Part shown: piece after piece, positions 1-8,880 of the stretch | How positions within the stretch are numbered: the stretch's first letter is position 1 | How the letters are laid out: the number at the start of each line of letters is the position of its first letter | Assembly (NCBI RefSeq): GCF_900128905.1 | Contig: NZ_FQTV01000004.1 | Coordinates: 62,001-126,000 of the forward strand | Length of the DNA: 64,000 nt | Source of the DNA: Bacteroides luti | GTDB lineage: Bacteria; Bacteroidota; Bacteroidia; Bacteroidales; Bacteroidaceae | Direction of reading: 5' to 3' | Program-made: the position numbers and the translations under genes | The notes under the pieces: model-generated | What the model was told of the DNA's origin: nothing | Seen by the model: only the letters and a program-made list of their open reading frames with translations | Databases searched by the model: none

Positions 1-20
1 ACTTTAAACGTAGAAAGAAT

Positions 21-1088
21 ATGAGTATTAAAATAGGCGATAAAGTGCGTTTCCTCAGCGAAGTGGGAGGCGGAATTGTGACTGGATTTGCAAGGAATGA
101 ACAAGTAATAGTAGAGGGTGAAGATGGGTTTGAGGTACCAATGCTTATACGCGAATGTGTAGTTATTGAAACAGATGATTATAACTTAAAAAGAAAGCCG
201 GCTGATACTTCAAAAGCTACATCAAATGAATCGGCAAAAGCAGAAAAGAAAGTCGAAGCACCTCAGATAACTTCTCGTCCTACCGAAACACGTGAGGGAG
301 AAGTACTGAACGTACTTCTGGCATACGTTCCAATTGATGCCAAAGCAATCTCGGGCACTCCATTCGAAGCTTATCTGGTAAACGATAGCAATTATTATAT
401 TTATTATAATTACCTAAGTGCAGAAGGGAAAGCATGGAAAAGTCGTTCTCACGGACTGATTGAGCCTAATACTAAACTCTTTTTGGAAGAGTTTAATAAA
501 GATATTCTGAATGAGCTGGAACATGTAGCCGTTCAGCTAATCGCTTTCAAAGATTCTAAGAGTTTCATGTTGAAACCAGCAGTGAGTGTAGAGCTTCGCA
601 TAGATACAGTTAAGTTTTATAAGCTGCATACATTCCGTGAATCTGTTTATTTTGAAGATCCTGCTTTGATTTATGATATCGTAAAAAACGATCAACCAGC
701 AAAACAGATGTATGTATCTGCACAAGAAATAGAGGAAGCTTTACTTGGAAAGAAGAATGTAGACAGACCAGCTGCAACTCCAATAGTGAAGAGACCTGTA
801 AAAAATGAAGTTATCGAAGTAGACCTGCACATCAATGAGTTACTTGATAACACTGCCAATATGAGTAACAAAGAAATTCTGGACTACCAGTTAGGAGAAT
901 TCCACAAAGTACTCGAAGAAAACAAGAACAAAAAAGGTCAAAAGATTGTCTTTATTCACGGAAAAGGCGACGGAGTGTTGCGCAAAGCAATTCTTGACGA
1001 ACTGAAGCACAAATATAAGACTTATCAAAGTCAGGATGCTTCCTTTAAAGAGTATGGTTATGGAGCTACTATGGTGACGATAAAATAA
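21..1088 (+). CDS. DUF2027 domain protein with C-terminal Smr domain
   Basis: 355 residues. The N-terminal part (about 1-60) is a small beta-rich segment beginning [18 protein letters not shown], characteristic of the Bacteroidetes DUF2027 family. It is followed by a charged linker (60-90), a middle beta domain (about 95-235) and a C-terminal Smr domain (about 268-355) with the motifs VDLHI and [10 protein letters not shown] (from residue 312). Smr domains are known as nicking endonuclease or RNA-cleaving modules of the MutS2/Smr family. The protein has no signal peptide and is probably cytoplasmic. It ends two bases before the flavodoxin gene, so the two are probably co-transcribed. The family assignment is solid; the substrate is unknown. 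Confidence 0.85.
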   Translation: MSIKIGDKVRFLSEVGGGIVTGFARNEQVIVEGEDGFEVPMLIRECVVIETDDYNLKRKPADTSKATSNESAKAEKKVEAPQITSRPTETREGEVLNVLLAYVPIDAKAISGTPFEAYLVNDSNYYIYYNYLSAEGKAWKSRSHGLIEPNTKLFLEEFNKDILNELEHVAVQLIAFKDSKSFMLKPAVSVELRIDTVKFYKLHTFRESVYFEDPALIYDIVKNDQPAKQMYVSAQEIEEALLGKKNVDRPAATPIVKRPVKNEVIEVDLHINELLDNTANMSNKEILDYQLGEFHKVLEENKNKKGQKIVFIHGKGDGVLRKAILDELKHKYKTYQSQDASFKEYGYGATMVTIK

Positions 1089-1090
1089 TC

Positions 1091-1588
1091 ATGAAACTAT
1101 CCATATTATATTTCAGCAAAAACGGTCATACCAAAGAGATGGCCGAAGTAATAGCAAGTGGAATGAAAAGTGTTCAAGGTATTGAAGTAGGAATCTTCGA
1201 TCTGGAACATATAGATGATGAATTTCTGGCAGAAAGTAAAGCTGTAGTATTCGGAACACCAACCTATTATGCAAATACTTGTTGGCAGATAAAGAAATGG
1301 TTCGATGAGTCGAGAAACTACAAGCTGGAAGGCAAAATTGGTTCTGTATTCGCAACTGCAGATTATGCACAAGGTGGTGCAGATACCGCTATTCTAACTA
1401 TTATTAATCACCTGATGGTAAAAGGAATGTTGGTATACTCCGGCGGTTCGGCACTGGGACAACCATTTATTCACCTTGGTGCTGTAGCTCTGAAAGAAAA
1501 CTTCGAGCAAAGCAAACCGATGTTCGAGGTATTTGGACAGCGAATTGCAAGCAAAGCCATAGAACTGTTTGCTTCAAAAGAATTATAA
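1091..1588 (+). CDS. Flavodoxin-like / NAD(P)H-dependent FMN reductase family protein
   Basis: 165 residues, a normal length for a single-domain flavodoxin fold. The N-terminus carries the phosphate-binding loop pattern (YFSKNGHTKEMAE, residues 7-19) after the first beta strand, and a second flavin-contacting loop, GTPTYYANTC, lies near residues 55-65. The layout resembles WrbA-type proteins more than classical electron-carrier flavodoxins. It probably binds FMN and takes part in cytoplasmic redox reactions. It starts two bases after the Smr-domain gene. The exact substrate cannot be told from sequence. Confidence 0.8.
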   Translation: MKLSILYFSKNGHTKEMAEVIASGMKSVQGIEVGIFDLEHIDDEFLAESKAVVFGTPTYYANTCWQIKKWFDESRNYKLEGKIGSVFATADYAQGGADTAILTIINHLMVKGMLVYSGGSALGQPFIHLGAVALKENFEQSKPMFEVFGQRIASKAIELFASKEL

Positions 1589-1690
1589 CAGCTGAACTTA
1601 ATCTCCAGATAATCATTCCATTGAAATCTATGAAATGATAGAACGCAAGTTTAAATAAGCTATTTTATCATTTATAAAATAAATCAGGTT

Positions 1691-2740
1691 ATGAAACAGA
1701 TTAACACTGCCCTACTCTCTTTCGGAATGAGCGGAAGAGTATTCCATGCCCCGTTTATAAATCTGCATAGCGGATTTCATCTTGCCGGTTCGTGGGAAAG
1801 AAGTAAGAAACATATTCAGGAGTTTTATCCCGGAGTGCATTCTTATGATTCGCTGGAAGCTGTATTGAATGACGATTCAATTGATTTGGTTGTGGTGAAT
1901 ACTCCTATTTATTCTCACTTTGAATATGCAGCAAAAGCTCTGAAGGCCGGAAAGCATGTGGTAGTTGAGAAGGCTTTCACTTCGACTGTTTCGGAAGCAG
2001 AAGAGCTTAAAGCTATCGCTCTGGAACAGAACAAACAGATTGCAGTTTTCCAGAACAGAAGATGGGACAGTGATTTCAGAACAGTGAAGCAGGTAATTGA
2101 GAGCGGCGTAATTGGTAATATTAATGAAATGGAAATACATTTCGATCGTTTTAACCTGGAACTGAGTCCGAAAAAGCATAAAGAAGAACCTAATCCAGGA
2201 GCCGGAATTGTGAGAGATCTCGGTCCGCATATTATCGATCAGGCTCTATACTTATTTGGTATGCCAGAAGCTGTTTTTGCCGACCTGAGAATTACTCGCC
2301 CCAATTCCATCGTTGAAGATAGTCTCGACATTCTTCTTTACTATCCTTCATTCAGAGTAAGAATAAAAGGTGGATATATTGTAAAAGAGGCTTTGCCGGC
2401 TTATATCGTTCATGGCACAAAAGGCTCTTTCCTGAAATCTCGTGCCGACGTACAGGAAGCAGATCTGCAAAAAGGGCTCACTCCTGATGCACCCAATTGG
2501 GGAACGGAGCCAAAACAGGAAGAAGGACTTATAAACTACGTAGCTGAAGGAGAAACAATCCGTAAAAGGATAGAGACTTTACAGGGCAATTATCTTGAAT
2601 TCTACAACGGAGTATATAATTCTCTCACGCAAAACGTACCGATGCCGGTTACTGTAGATGATGGTATTCGGGTTATGAAAATCATTGAAGCAGCATTCAA
2701 GAGTAGTGAAGAGAAAAGAGTAATTTCTGTAACAGACTAA
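1691..2740 (+). CDS. Gfo/Idh/MocA family oxidoreductase
   Basis: 349 residues, the standard length for the family. The N-terminal Rossmann fold starts at once, with a dinucleotide-binding loop around GMSGRVFHAPF (residues 13-23). A motif equivalent to the usual EKP appears as KHVVVEKAFT near residue 95, where the lysine normally lies at the active site. The C-terminal half is the alpha/beta substrate domain. Such enzymes are NAD(P)-dependent dehydrogenases, often acting on sugars, inositols or sugar derivatives. No neighbouring pathway genes identify the substrate. A long perfect hairpin immediately follows the stop codon. Confidence 0.88.
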   Translation: MKQINTALLSFGMSGRVFHAPFINLHSGFHLAGSWERSKKHIQEFYPGVHSYDSLEAVLNDDSIDLVVVNTPIYSHFEYAAKALKAGKHVVVEKAFTSTVSEAEELKAIALEQNKQIAVFQNRRWDSDFRTVKQVIESGVIGNINEMEIHFDRFNLELSPKKHKEEPNPGAGIVRDLGPHIIDQALYLFGMPEAVFADLRITRPNSIVEDSLDILLYYPSFRVRIKGGYIVKEALPAYIVHGTKGSFLKSRADVQEADLQKGLTPDAPNWGTEPKQEEGLINYVAEGETIRKRIETLQGNYLEFYNGVYNSLTQNVPMPVTVDDGIRVMKIIEAAFKSSEEKRVISVTD

Positions 2741-2745
2741 TAGCT

Positions 2746-2780
2746 AGTCCTAAATAAACATTTGATGTTTATTTAGGACT
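2746..2780 (+). terminator. Perfect 16-bp hairpin after the oxidoreductase gene
   Basis: AGTCCTAAATAAACAT (2746-2761) is repeated as its exact reverse complement at 2765-2780, with a 3-nt loop. It begins six bases after the stop codon. There is no strong T-tract, so it may act as a transcript-stabilising hairpin or as a terminator for both strands. Confidence 0.65.
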
Positions 2781-2795
2781 AATCAAATGTAACAT

Positions 2796-3257
2796 TTAGT
2801 TATTTAACCAGAAGTTCAACCTATCAATAATTTCTTTTTGTACATCCGGCTGCATGGTAGATATACGAGTTCGATGACTACCATCAGGCTGAACATACAC
2901 TTTGATATTTTTCTTATCTTTAATCCATGTGCATCCAGAAGCACTCCACGGATCAATTCCTCCAGATAACATTACTCAACCAGATATTTGTCAGGCTCTT
3001 CTCAAAACCTATTCTTATCACTTTTGTCAATCTTTCTTTATCAGCTATCTAGATAAACATAATTTTAAATAGTTCGTCCTTAAAAAGCAATAAATGATTA
3101 CCCCTTGATTATAGTCCCAGCCTGATGATTTTTATTCTACCAGATGTTCAAACATCATTGTATATTTTTCGCTATAGTGAGAACTCTTAAGAAGCTCAAC
3201 CTCACTGACTCCAGGCAATGCCTCCAACTTATTTTTCAGAACTTCTTGTGCTGAATT
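2796..3257 (-). pseudogene. Remnant of an S37-type (PS-10) secreted peptidase
   Basis: Two short open segments on the minus strand look like the two ends of one gene with its middle lost. The segment 3132-3257 reads AQEVLKNKLEALPGVSEVEL and continues to SEKYTMMFEHLVE before a stop, which resembles the start of a mature S37 peptidase. The segment 2796-2972 reads LSGGIDPWSASGCTW and later KVYVQPDGSHRTRI, ending in RLNFWLNN; this resembles the C-terminal catalytic region of the same family, including the GSH motif that would contain the catalytic histidine. Roughly 320-350 residues would be missing between them, and frameshifts and stops separate the pieces. The family call is from memory of motifs and is the least certain part; the decayed state is clear. 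Confidence 0.5.
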
Positions 3258-3999
3258 CTAAAATAATGGAAATAGTAGCTAAACCAGGAATATTACTAAA
3301 CGGAAATTTAGTTTTTTAATTATACTTTATTTTTAAATAATACTCATGCAAAACAACAACACAATGACTAAAATGACAAAATTAAATCCAATTATACTAT
3401 TTAAAGAAAGATAAAATACAAGCTTAAAATGTTATCATACGTTATAGTTTATTAAATGTATTTCTTTAAAAAACACAAATAAAAAACAACATAAATAAAA
3501 TCTAAATAGACACAATTTTACGCAATCTGAATAAAATTACTAAATATTAAATAATATTTCATTTTCAGCAGAACAAATAAAATAGATATTGCAAGTTAAA
3601 AACCGCTTTAAATATACATTGTGCATTTACTTTTTAATTATAACTAGACAAAAACTAAAGCTATAATCAAAAATTCATAAATAAGATTATTTTCTTTCCA
3701 GTATTTAAAGAACAAATCTAGATCTACACTTATAAATCTTAATAAAGCAAATTCTATAGGCATTACAGATCATATAATGTCAAATTAGAAAAATATATAA
3801 GAACAAGAAAATCATAAAAAATCCTAGCAGTAATAAGCACTTTTTTATGCAATAATACCAGACATATCCTAACCTGTTAATATTAGTAATATATTAAAAC
3901 ATAATGTAAACTATTACAAGTTTTATACTTCAAAACTTTTTTTTTTTTGAAATGTTAGTTCTGATACATGAGAAAAACATACCTAAATAAATCTAAATC
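3258..3999. other. Gene-free AT-rich region upstream of the fimbrial locus
   Basis: About 740 bp of very AT-rich sequence with no credible reading frame, ending in a 12-nt T run near 3938-3949. It must hold the promoter of the fimbrial operon, but I found no exact TAnnTTTG box and no long flanking inverted repeats of the kind seen at invertible Bacteroides promoters. Confidence 0.5.
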
Positions 4000-4044
4000 A
4001 TGAAGAAGGACTTCCTTCTTCTTTATTACGTGACTAAAAAATGA
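4000..4044 (+). promoter_or_regulatory. Leader hairpin with a 14-codon upstream ORF overlapping the fimbrial operon start
   Basis: GAAGAAGGA (4002-4010) and its reverse complement TCCTTCTTC (4013-4021) can form a tight hairpin 20 bases before the first fimbrial start codon. The same stretch encodes a small frame from an ATG at 4000, MKKDFLLLYYVTKK, whose TGA stop (4042-4044) overlaps the ATG at 4041 in the arrangement ATGA. This is seen directly; a role in translational coupling or attenuation is inference. Confidence 0.4.
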
Positions 4045-4610
4045 AAAAGAAACTTTTAACCTTATTTTTTGTATTGGGAATTTCCTCAACGGTCAGTCCA
4101 CAGGAAATAGCATTAAAGAATAACATTATTTACGATGCGACTACTACTCCCAATCTTGCACTGGAAATAGGCCTGAAAAAAAAGACCACCTTGGATCTTT
4201 ATGGAGGTTTTAATCCTTTCACTTTTGAAAATAATAAAAAATTTAAGCACTGGCTATTCCAGCCTGAACTTCGCTTTTGGACATGTGAAAGGTTTAATGG
4301 GACTTTCTTTGGCATCCACGCACATGTTGGGCAATTCAATTTTGGAGGAATTACGCTCCCATTCAACATGTTTCCTGACGTAAAAACTCACCGCTACGAA
4401 GGTAATCTATACGGTGGAGGTGTAAGTATTGGACATCAGTGGATTTTCAACAAGCGTTTAGGGCTTGAAGCTAGTATTGGTGGAGGATATGCATATGGTC
4501 ATTACGATAAATACCTCTGTCCTCAATGTGGAGAAAGAATTGGCACTTACAATAAAAACTACTGGGGTATAACAAGAGTTACTCTTTCTTTGATTTACGT
4601 GATACGTTAA
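4041..4610 (+). CDS. DUF3575 family protein of the Mfa fimbrial locus
   Basis: 189 residues with an N-terminal signal peptide (MKKKLLTLFFVLGISSTVS) followed by alternating beta-strand sequence, for example KNNIIYDATTTPNLALEIG and repeated aromatic/glycine strands. This fits the DUF3575 family of small outer-membrane or periplasmic beta proteins that commonly open Mfa/Fim fimbrial operons in Bacteroidales. A pair of cysteines (CPQC, near residue 160) lies in a late loop. It is the first gene of the run ending at 16858 and is separated by 17 bases from the DUF3868 gene. The molecular role is not established; assembly or surface display of the fimbria is the contextual guess. Confidence 0.8.
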   Translation: MKKKLLTLFFVLGISSTVSPQEIALKNNIIYDATTTPNLALEIGLKKKTTLDLYGGFNPFTFENNKKFKHWLFQPELRFWTCERFNGTFFGIHAHVGQFNFGGITLPFNMFPDVKTHRYEGNLYGGGVSIGHQWIFNKRLGLEASIGGGYAYGHYDKYLCPQCGERIGTYNKNYWGITRVTLSLIYVIR

Positions 4611-4627
4611 TATAAAATCAATTAGCT

Positions 4628-6088
4628 ATGAATCTTAAAATCTATATATCTGCATTTGTTCTATTATTGACCCTGCAGAATACAAAAATTAATGCACAGC
4701 AAGCTGTATCCAGTGAATCAGTACGTGTACTCTCAACAGATGTACGCAAGTATGAAACTGATTTAATTATTGAGATGATATTGGATATATCCGACCTAAA
4801 ACTTGCATCAAATCGTACAATGACTATTATTCCTATTCTTGAAACTCAGAACCAGAGTAAAGCGTTACCGGAAGTTCTGATTAACGGAAAAAGAAAACAT
4901 ATTGTATACACTCGCAATTTGTTAAGCAATAATCCTGGTAATAATTTATACACAGAAGTTCGGCGAATCAACAAAACCAAGCAACAGATAAAATACAGAA
5001 CAAGTGTTCCTATCGAGACATGGATGCGTGAGTCTATTTTGGCTCTCAATATTAATTTATGCGGTTGCGGAGGAAAACAAGAAAAAGATTCCCAGCTAGT
5101 TCTTGTTAATATTGCCGATATCAAAGTTAAAGATGTTAAAGGATCTAATGAATTACCGGATGTTGCATATATAACTCCCCAGGCAGAAGAGATCAAGACT
5201 AGAAAAGAAGAAGGAAAAGCTTACCTGGATTTCCCGGAAAATAAAACAATCATTAATTTCGATTATAGGCACAATCCTATCGAATTGGAAAAGATTAGAC
5301 AAACCATTGATAAAATAAAGAATGATAAAAACACTCATATCACTGACATGACAATTCATGGATATGCATCTCCAGAAGGTAATTATACAGAAAACTCTCG
5401 ACTGGCAAATGAAAGAGCTAAAGCTTTGCAACAGTATATAAACAATTTGTATAATCTCGGCAATATCAAGTTTACGGTAAAGTCAACTCCTGAAGATTGG
5501 GATGGATTATCAAGTTATATTAAAAAATCAAATCTGAAAAATAAAAATCAAATTTTAGCAATAATCAACGAAAATATTTCCCCTGATGCTAAAGAGCAAA
5601 AACTAAAAAACCTCAATGCTGGAGAATCATATCAGTTTATGCTGCATGAATACTTCCCGGCTCTACGTCATTCAGATTACACGGTGAGTTATATAGTCAA
5701 AGGATTTAGTATAGAAGAAACAAAAGAGATTATTAAGAAATATCCTCAACAGCTAAGTTTACAAGAAATGTATCTTCTTGCCCAAACTTATGAAAAAGGA
5801 AGTAACGAATTCAATGAGGTATTCGATATAGCAGTGCGTATGTTTCCGGATGATCCTATTGCAAACCTGAATGCATCTTCCATAGCCCTAATTAAACGCG
5901 ATATAGCAGCAGCTAAAAAATATCTTGCAAAAGCAAATAAACAATCACCCGAGACAATTAATAACCTTGGAGTTTTGGCAGTACTTGAAGAACAAAAGGG
6001 AAAAGCCGAAAAATTATTTGAAAAGGCTTCCACAGCAGGAGTTCCTCAGGCATTATCAAACCTCAAAGAGTTAGAAAAAGACAATTAG
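4628..6088 (+). CDS. DUF3868 protein with OmpA-like and TPR-like regions
   Basis: 486 residues. A signal peptide (to about residue 23, NAQQ) precedes a DUF3868-type N-terminal domain (about 25-190). An OmpA-like region follows (about 205-330): FDYRHNPIELEKI, then DMTIHGYASPEGNYTENSRLANERA, the pattern of peptidoglycan-binding OmpA domains. The C-terminus (370-486) is helical with tetratricopeptide-like repeats (MYLLAQTYEKGSNEF, NNLGVLAVLEEQKGKAEKLF). Proteins of this build accompany DUF3575 and Mfa1 genes in Bacteroidales and are thought to link the fimbrial assembly to the envelope. The predicted location is periplasm or outer membrane. Confidence 0.85.
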   Translation: MNLKIYISAFVLLLTLQNTKINAQQAVSSESVRVLSTDVRKYETDLIIEMILDISDLKLASNRTMTIIPILETQNQSKALPEVLINGKRKHIVYTRNLLSNNPGNNLYTEVRRINKTKQQIKYRTSVPIETWMRESILALNINLCGCGGKQEKDSQLVLVNIADIKVKDVKGSNELPDVAYITPQAEEIKTRKEEGKAYLDFPENKTIINFDYRHNPIELEKIRQTIDKIKNDKNTHITDMTIHGYASPEGNYTENSRLANERAKALQQYINNLYNLGNIKFTVKSTPEDWDGLSSYIKKSNLKNKNQILAIINENISPDAKEQKLKNLNAGESYQFMLHEYFPALRHSDYTVSYIVKGFSIEETKEIIKKYPQQLSLQEMYLLAQTYEKGSNEFNEVFDIAVRMFPDDPIANLNASSIALIKRDIAAAKKYLAKANKQSPETINNLGVLAVLEEQKGKAEKLFEKASTAGVPQALSNLKELEKDN

Positions 6089-6133
6089 AGATAACATATT
6101 TTTACCATTTTAATTAATTAATTCTTATAAACT

Positions 6134-7630
6134 ATGAAAATTAGAAATTTACTATTCGCAGGATTAGCAACAACAGCCTTGTTTTCCTGTAGTACAGATG
6201 AAAATGTAGTCACTAACAGTGCAGCAAAAGAAGAAGCGTACTTGGGTTTGCAAATTTCATTTCCAAAATCCGCTATCACAAAAGCCGATCCCATAGACGG
6301 TAGCACAGAGAATGGATTGGCTATTGAACAAGAGTTCACAAAAGTCGTTGTTATTTTGGTTGATTCAGTTACAAATAATATTACGGATTATTTGGAATAC
6401 GCCAATACCGATTTTGCTCCAGATGGTAATTCTGCTGTTGATGGTGGTACTGCGGAATCTAAAAATTATCTGGCAAAATCAGCAAAGTTAGTAACTAAAG
6501 GAAAAGCAAGAGTGTATGTCTTTTTAAATCCAACAGCAGACATAACGGCTCTTAAAAAAGCTAATTATCAAACTAGCCCTGTTAATATTCCTACGCTTCT
6601 AACAACAGAAATGACTGCATTAACAAGCTCTACAGGTCCTGACATTACCGGAGAAGGAGAAATTGCCAATTCAAATAATTTCTTAATGGGAAATTACGTA
6701 ACACCTGCTGTTGCATTTGAAATTAATGGAACTGTTACCGCTCCTACAAATATTAGATTATGTGTAGAACGAGCCGCCGTTAAATTAGTAGAATATACAT
6801 CAGATGCTACTTTTACTATTTCTAATAAACTTGGAGCTAGTTCTGTAAGTGCTACACTTGTAAATTATAACTATAATAATCTGAATAAGCGTTCTTTTAT
6901 ACTTAGAAACCATGATGCAAATTATGTTAAAGATCCTAACTTTATTCAAGCAAATTATTTATCATCAGTAACTGATGCAGCGCCATGGTATACAAGTGAT
7001 TTTTTCACAGTAGGTAACAACGATATCAATAAGACATTCACTGCAGGTTCGAAAATTACATATTGCCTTGAAAATACGATGACGAGAACTGAACAATATG
7101 ATAATAAAACAACTTCAATTGTATATAAAGCTGAAATAAAAATAGGTGGTAGTACAGCAGCAACAACATTTTATACATATAAAAATATAATCTATACTTC
7201 TTACGCAGCCCTACAAACTGCTTATAATACAGATTATCCAGATGCTGCTCAACAACTAGATAAAGTTTTCCTAGAGAATGCAGTAGCAACTGCTTACGCA
7301 GGAACAAGCACAGACATCAAGACTTTCAATGCAAAACTTTATGCTAAAGGCATAAGATGCTACTATAATGGAACTTGCTTCTACAATTGGATGATTAAAC
7401 ATATTGACCAACCAAGTGAGAACTTAGGAATAATGGAATTTGGTGTAGTTCGTAATAATGTTTATTATCTTGCTGTAAAAGGAATAGCCAATATTGGCGA
7501 ACCTTGGGTTCCTAATGGTCCTGAAGATCCTGATCCTACTCCTATACCAGATGAAGTAGACCAAGCATCTCTAATTATGTCAATTTATGTATTACCTTGG
7601 ACAGTTAGAGTCAACAATATCAATTTCTGA
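6134..7630 (+). CDS. Mfa1-type major fimbrial subunit (lipoprotein pilin)
   Basis: 498 residues. A lipoprotein signal ends in LFSC with the acylated cysteine at residue 19. The mature part has the two-lobed fimbrillin arrangement: an N-terminal beta domain with SFPKSAITKADP and later FTKVVVILVDSVTNN, a central NIRLCVERAAVKL strand, and a C-terminal lobe with CYYNGTCFYNWMIKH and IMEFGVVRNNVYYLAVKGI. It closes with SLIMSIYVLPWTVRVNNINF, typical of the Mfa1 family. In Porphyromonas the lipidated pilin is proteolytically trimmed and polymerises by strand exchange; the same is expected here. A strong hairpin terminator follows, so it probably marks the most highly expressed part of the operon. Confidence 0.88.
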   Translation: MKIRNLLFAGLATTALFSCSTDENVVTNSAAKEEAYLGLQISFPKSAITKADPIDGSTENGLAIEQEFTKVVVILVDSVTNNITDYLEYANTDFAPDGNSAVDGGTAESKNYLAKSAKLVTKGKARVYVFLNPTADITALKKANYQTSPVNIPTLLTTEMTALTSSTGPDITGEGEIANSNNFLMGNYVTPAVAFEINGTVTAPTNIRLCVERAAVKLVEYTSDATFTISNKLGASSVSATLVNYNYNNLNKRSFILRNHDANYVKDPNFIQANYLSSVTDAAPWYTSDFFTVGNNDINKTFTAGSKITYCLENTMTRTEQYDNKTTSIVYKAEIKIGGSTAATTFYTYKNIIYTSYAALQTAYNTDYPDAAQQLDKVFLENAVATAYAGTSTDIKTFNAKLYAKGIRCYYNGTCFYNWMIKHIDQPSENLGIMEFGVVRNNVYYLAVKGIANIGEPWVPNGPEDPDPTPIPDEVDQASLIMSIYVLPWTVRVNNINF

Positions 7631-7662
7631 TAAAAAACGAAGCAACTAATCTAATAAAAAAT

Positions 7663-7702
7663 CCCGGAAGGATGGAAAATTCTTCCTTCCGGGTTTTCTT
7701 TC
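7663..7702 (+). terminator. Intra-operon terminator/attenuator after the pilin gene
   Basis: CCCGGAAGGA (7663-7672) pairs exactly with TCCTTCCGGG (7684-7693), followed by TTTTCTTTC. It separates the major pilin from the anchor and minor subunits, which would let the pilin be made in excess. Confidence 0.8.
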
Positions 7703-7858
7703 AACTAAATTAAGAAAGCACTTAGCATACCGGTGCAAAGAGAGGTAGGCATTTGGGAAGAGTACAAGAACCACTTCCCCACAAAAAAATGAGAATAATA
7801 GTAACCTATAAATGGTGACTTCTATATATAGAAAAAATAACAATAAAATAAAAAAGTA

Positions 7859-8851
7859 ATGAACAAACGGTTGTATAACATTAGAAGCAAAATTAGCAAT
7901 GCACTGCTACTTTTCATTCTTATCGGTACATTTTCAGCCTGTTCCTTTATGGAAGATGAGAGAACAGATTGTCCGGAAGAGTGTCACATTCGTTTTAAGT
8001 ATGACTATAACATGAAGTTTGCCGATGCTTTTTCTAATGAAGTAAAGCAGGTAACTGTTTACATTTTCGACGAGAATGATCGCTTCGTAAAGATGCAAAC
8101 AGACCAAGGAGATGCACTAAAGGAGAATGATTATTTCTTAAAACTTGGAGTTTCTCGGGGAAAATATCATATAGTAGCATGGGCGGGACTAGACGGAGAA
8201 TCATTTACTGCCAATTCACTTATTACCGGGAAGTCTACTTTATCTGATCTTAGAGTAGCTCTAAAAAAAATCAATAATGAATCAAAAAACGATCTTCATC
8301 CGTTATGGCATGGTGAAATAAAAGAAATAACAGTAACCGGAGTATACCAGGAAGAAGTTGTTTCTTTAGTAAAAGACACTCATTATGTGAGCATCGTGTT
8401 ACAACAAATTAATGGAACAGCTGTAAGTGATACTGCTTTCCATTTCGAAATAACCGATGACAATAGTCTGATAAACTATGATAATAATATAATTCCAAAT
8501 GGTGATTTAACTTATCGGCCTTATGTAACCAAACAAAACTCTGTGGGTGATGTTCAACCTGTTACCACAGCTTATGCAGGAATACATACATCCCGCTTAA
8601 TGACTGATAGCAAATCACGTCTGCGTATTACCAAAGTTCAGAATGGTGACGTAGTAGTTGATATCCCATTAACAGCATATCTAATGCTTACTGAAATGGA
8701 AGGACACCAAGGAGAAATGACCGCACAGGAATATCTGGATCGTCAAGACGAATATTCTTTAGTTTTCTTCCTTGATGATAATCTATCATGGTTTAAGACA
8801 CAAATTATAATTAACGGATGGACTGTACGATTCAATAGTTCCGGACTTTGA
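7859..8851 (+). CDS. FimB/Mfa2 family fimbrial anchor lipoprotein
   Basis: 330 residues. The lipoprotein signal ends in FSAC with the cysteine at residue 28. The mature protein begins DERTDCPEECHIRFKYDYNMKFADAF, followed by VKQVTVYIFDENDRFV; both are hallmark segments of the FimB/Mfa2 family. Members sit in the outer membrane as the base of Mfa/Fim fimbriae, anchoring the filament and limiting its length. It lies 229 bases after the pilin, beyond the internal terminator, and nine bases before the next open frame. The C-terminus ends in a strand resembling the pilins (WTVRFNSSGL). Confidence 0.87.
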   Translation: MNKRLYNIRSKISNALLLFILIGTFSACSFMEDERTDCPEECHIRFKYDYNMKFADAFSNEVKQVTVYIFDENDRFVKMQTDQGDALKENDYFLKLGVSRGKYHIVAWAGLDGESFTANSLITGKSTLSDLRVALKKINNESKNDLHPLWHGEIKEITVTGVYQEEVVSLVKDTHYVSIVLQQINGTAVSDTAFHFEITDDNSLINYDNNIIPNGDLTYRPYVTKQNSVGDVQPVTTAYAGIHTSRLMTDSKSRLRITKVQNGDVVVDIPLTAYLMLTEMEGHQGEMTAQEYLDRQDEYSLVFFLDDNLSWFKTQIIINGWTVRFNSSGL

Positions 8852-8880
8852 TTTAAATTATGATATATACAAATTTTATA

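Noticed and set aside
3258-3999. Invertible promoter of the fimbrial operon
   Set aside because: No pair of long inverted repeats was found and no invertase gene is near.
7646-7843. 65-codon minus-strand frame
   Set aside because: It covers the pilin terminator hairpin and is opposite the operon; composition is not protein-like.
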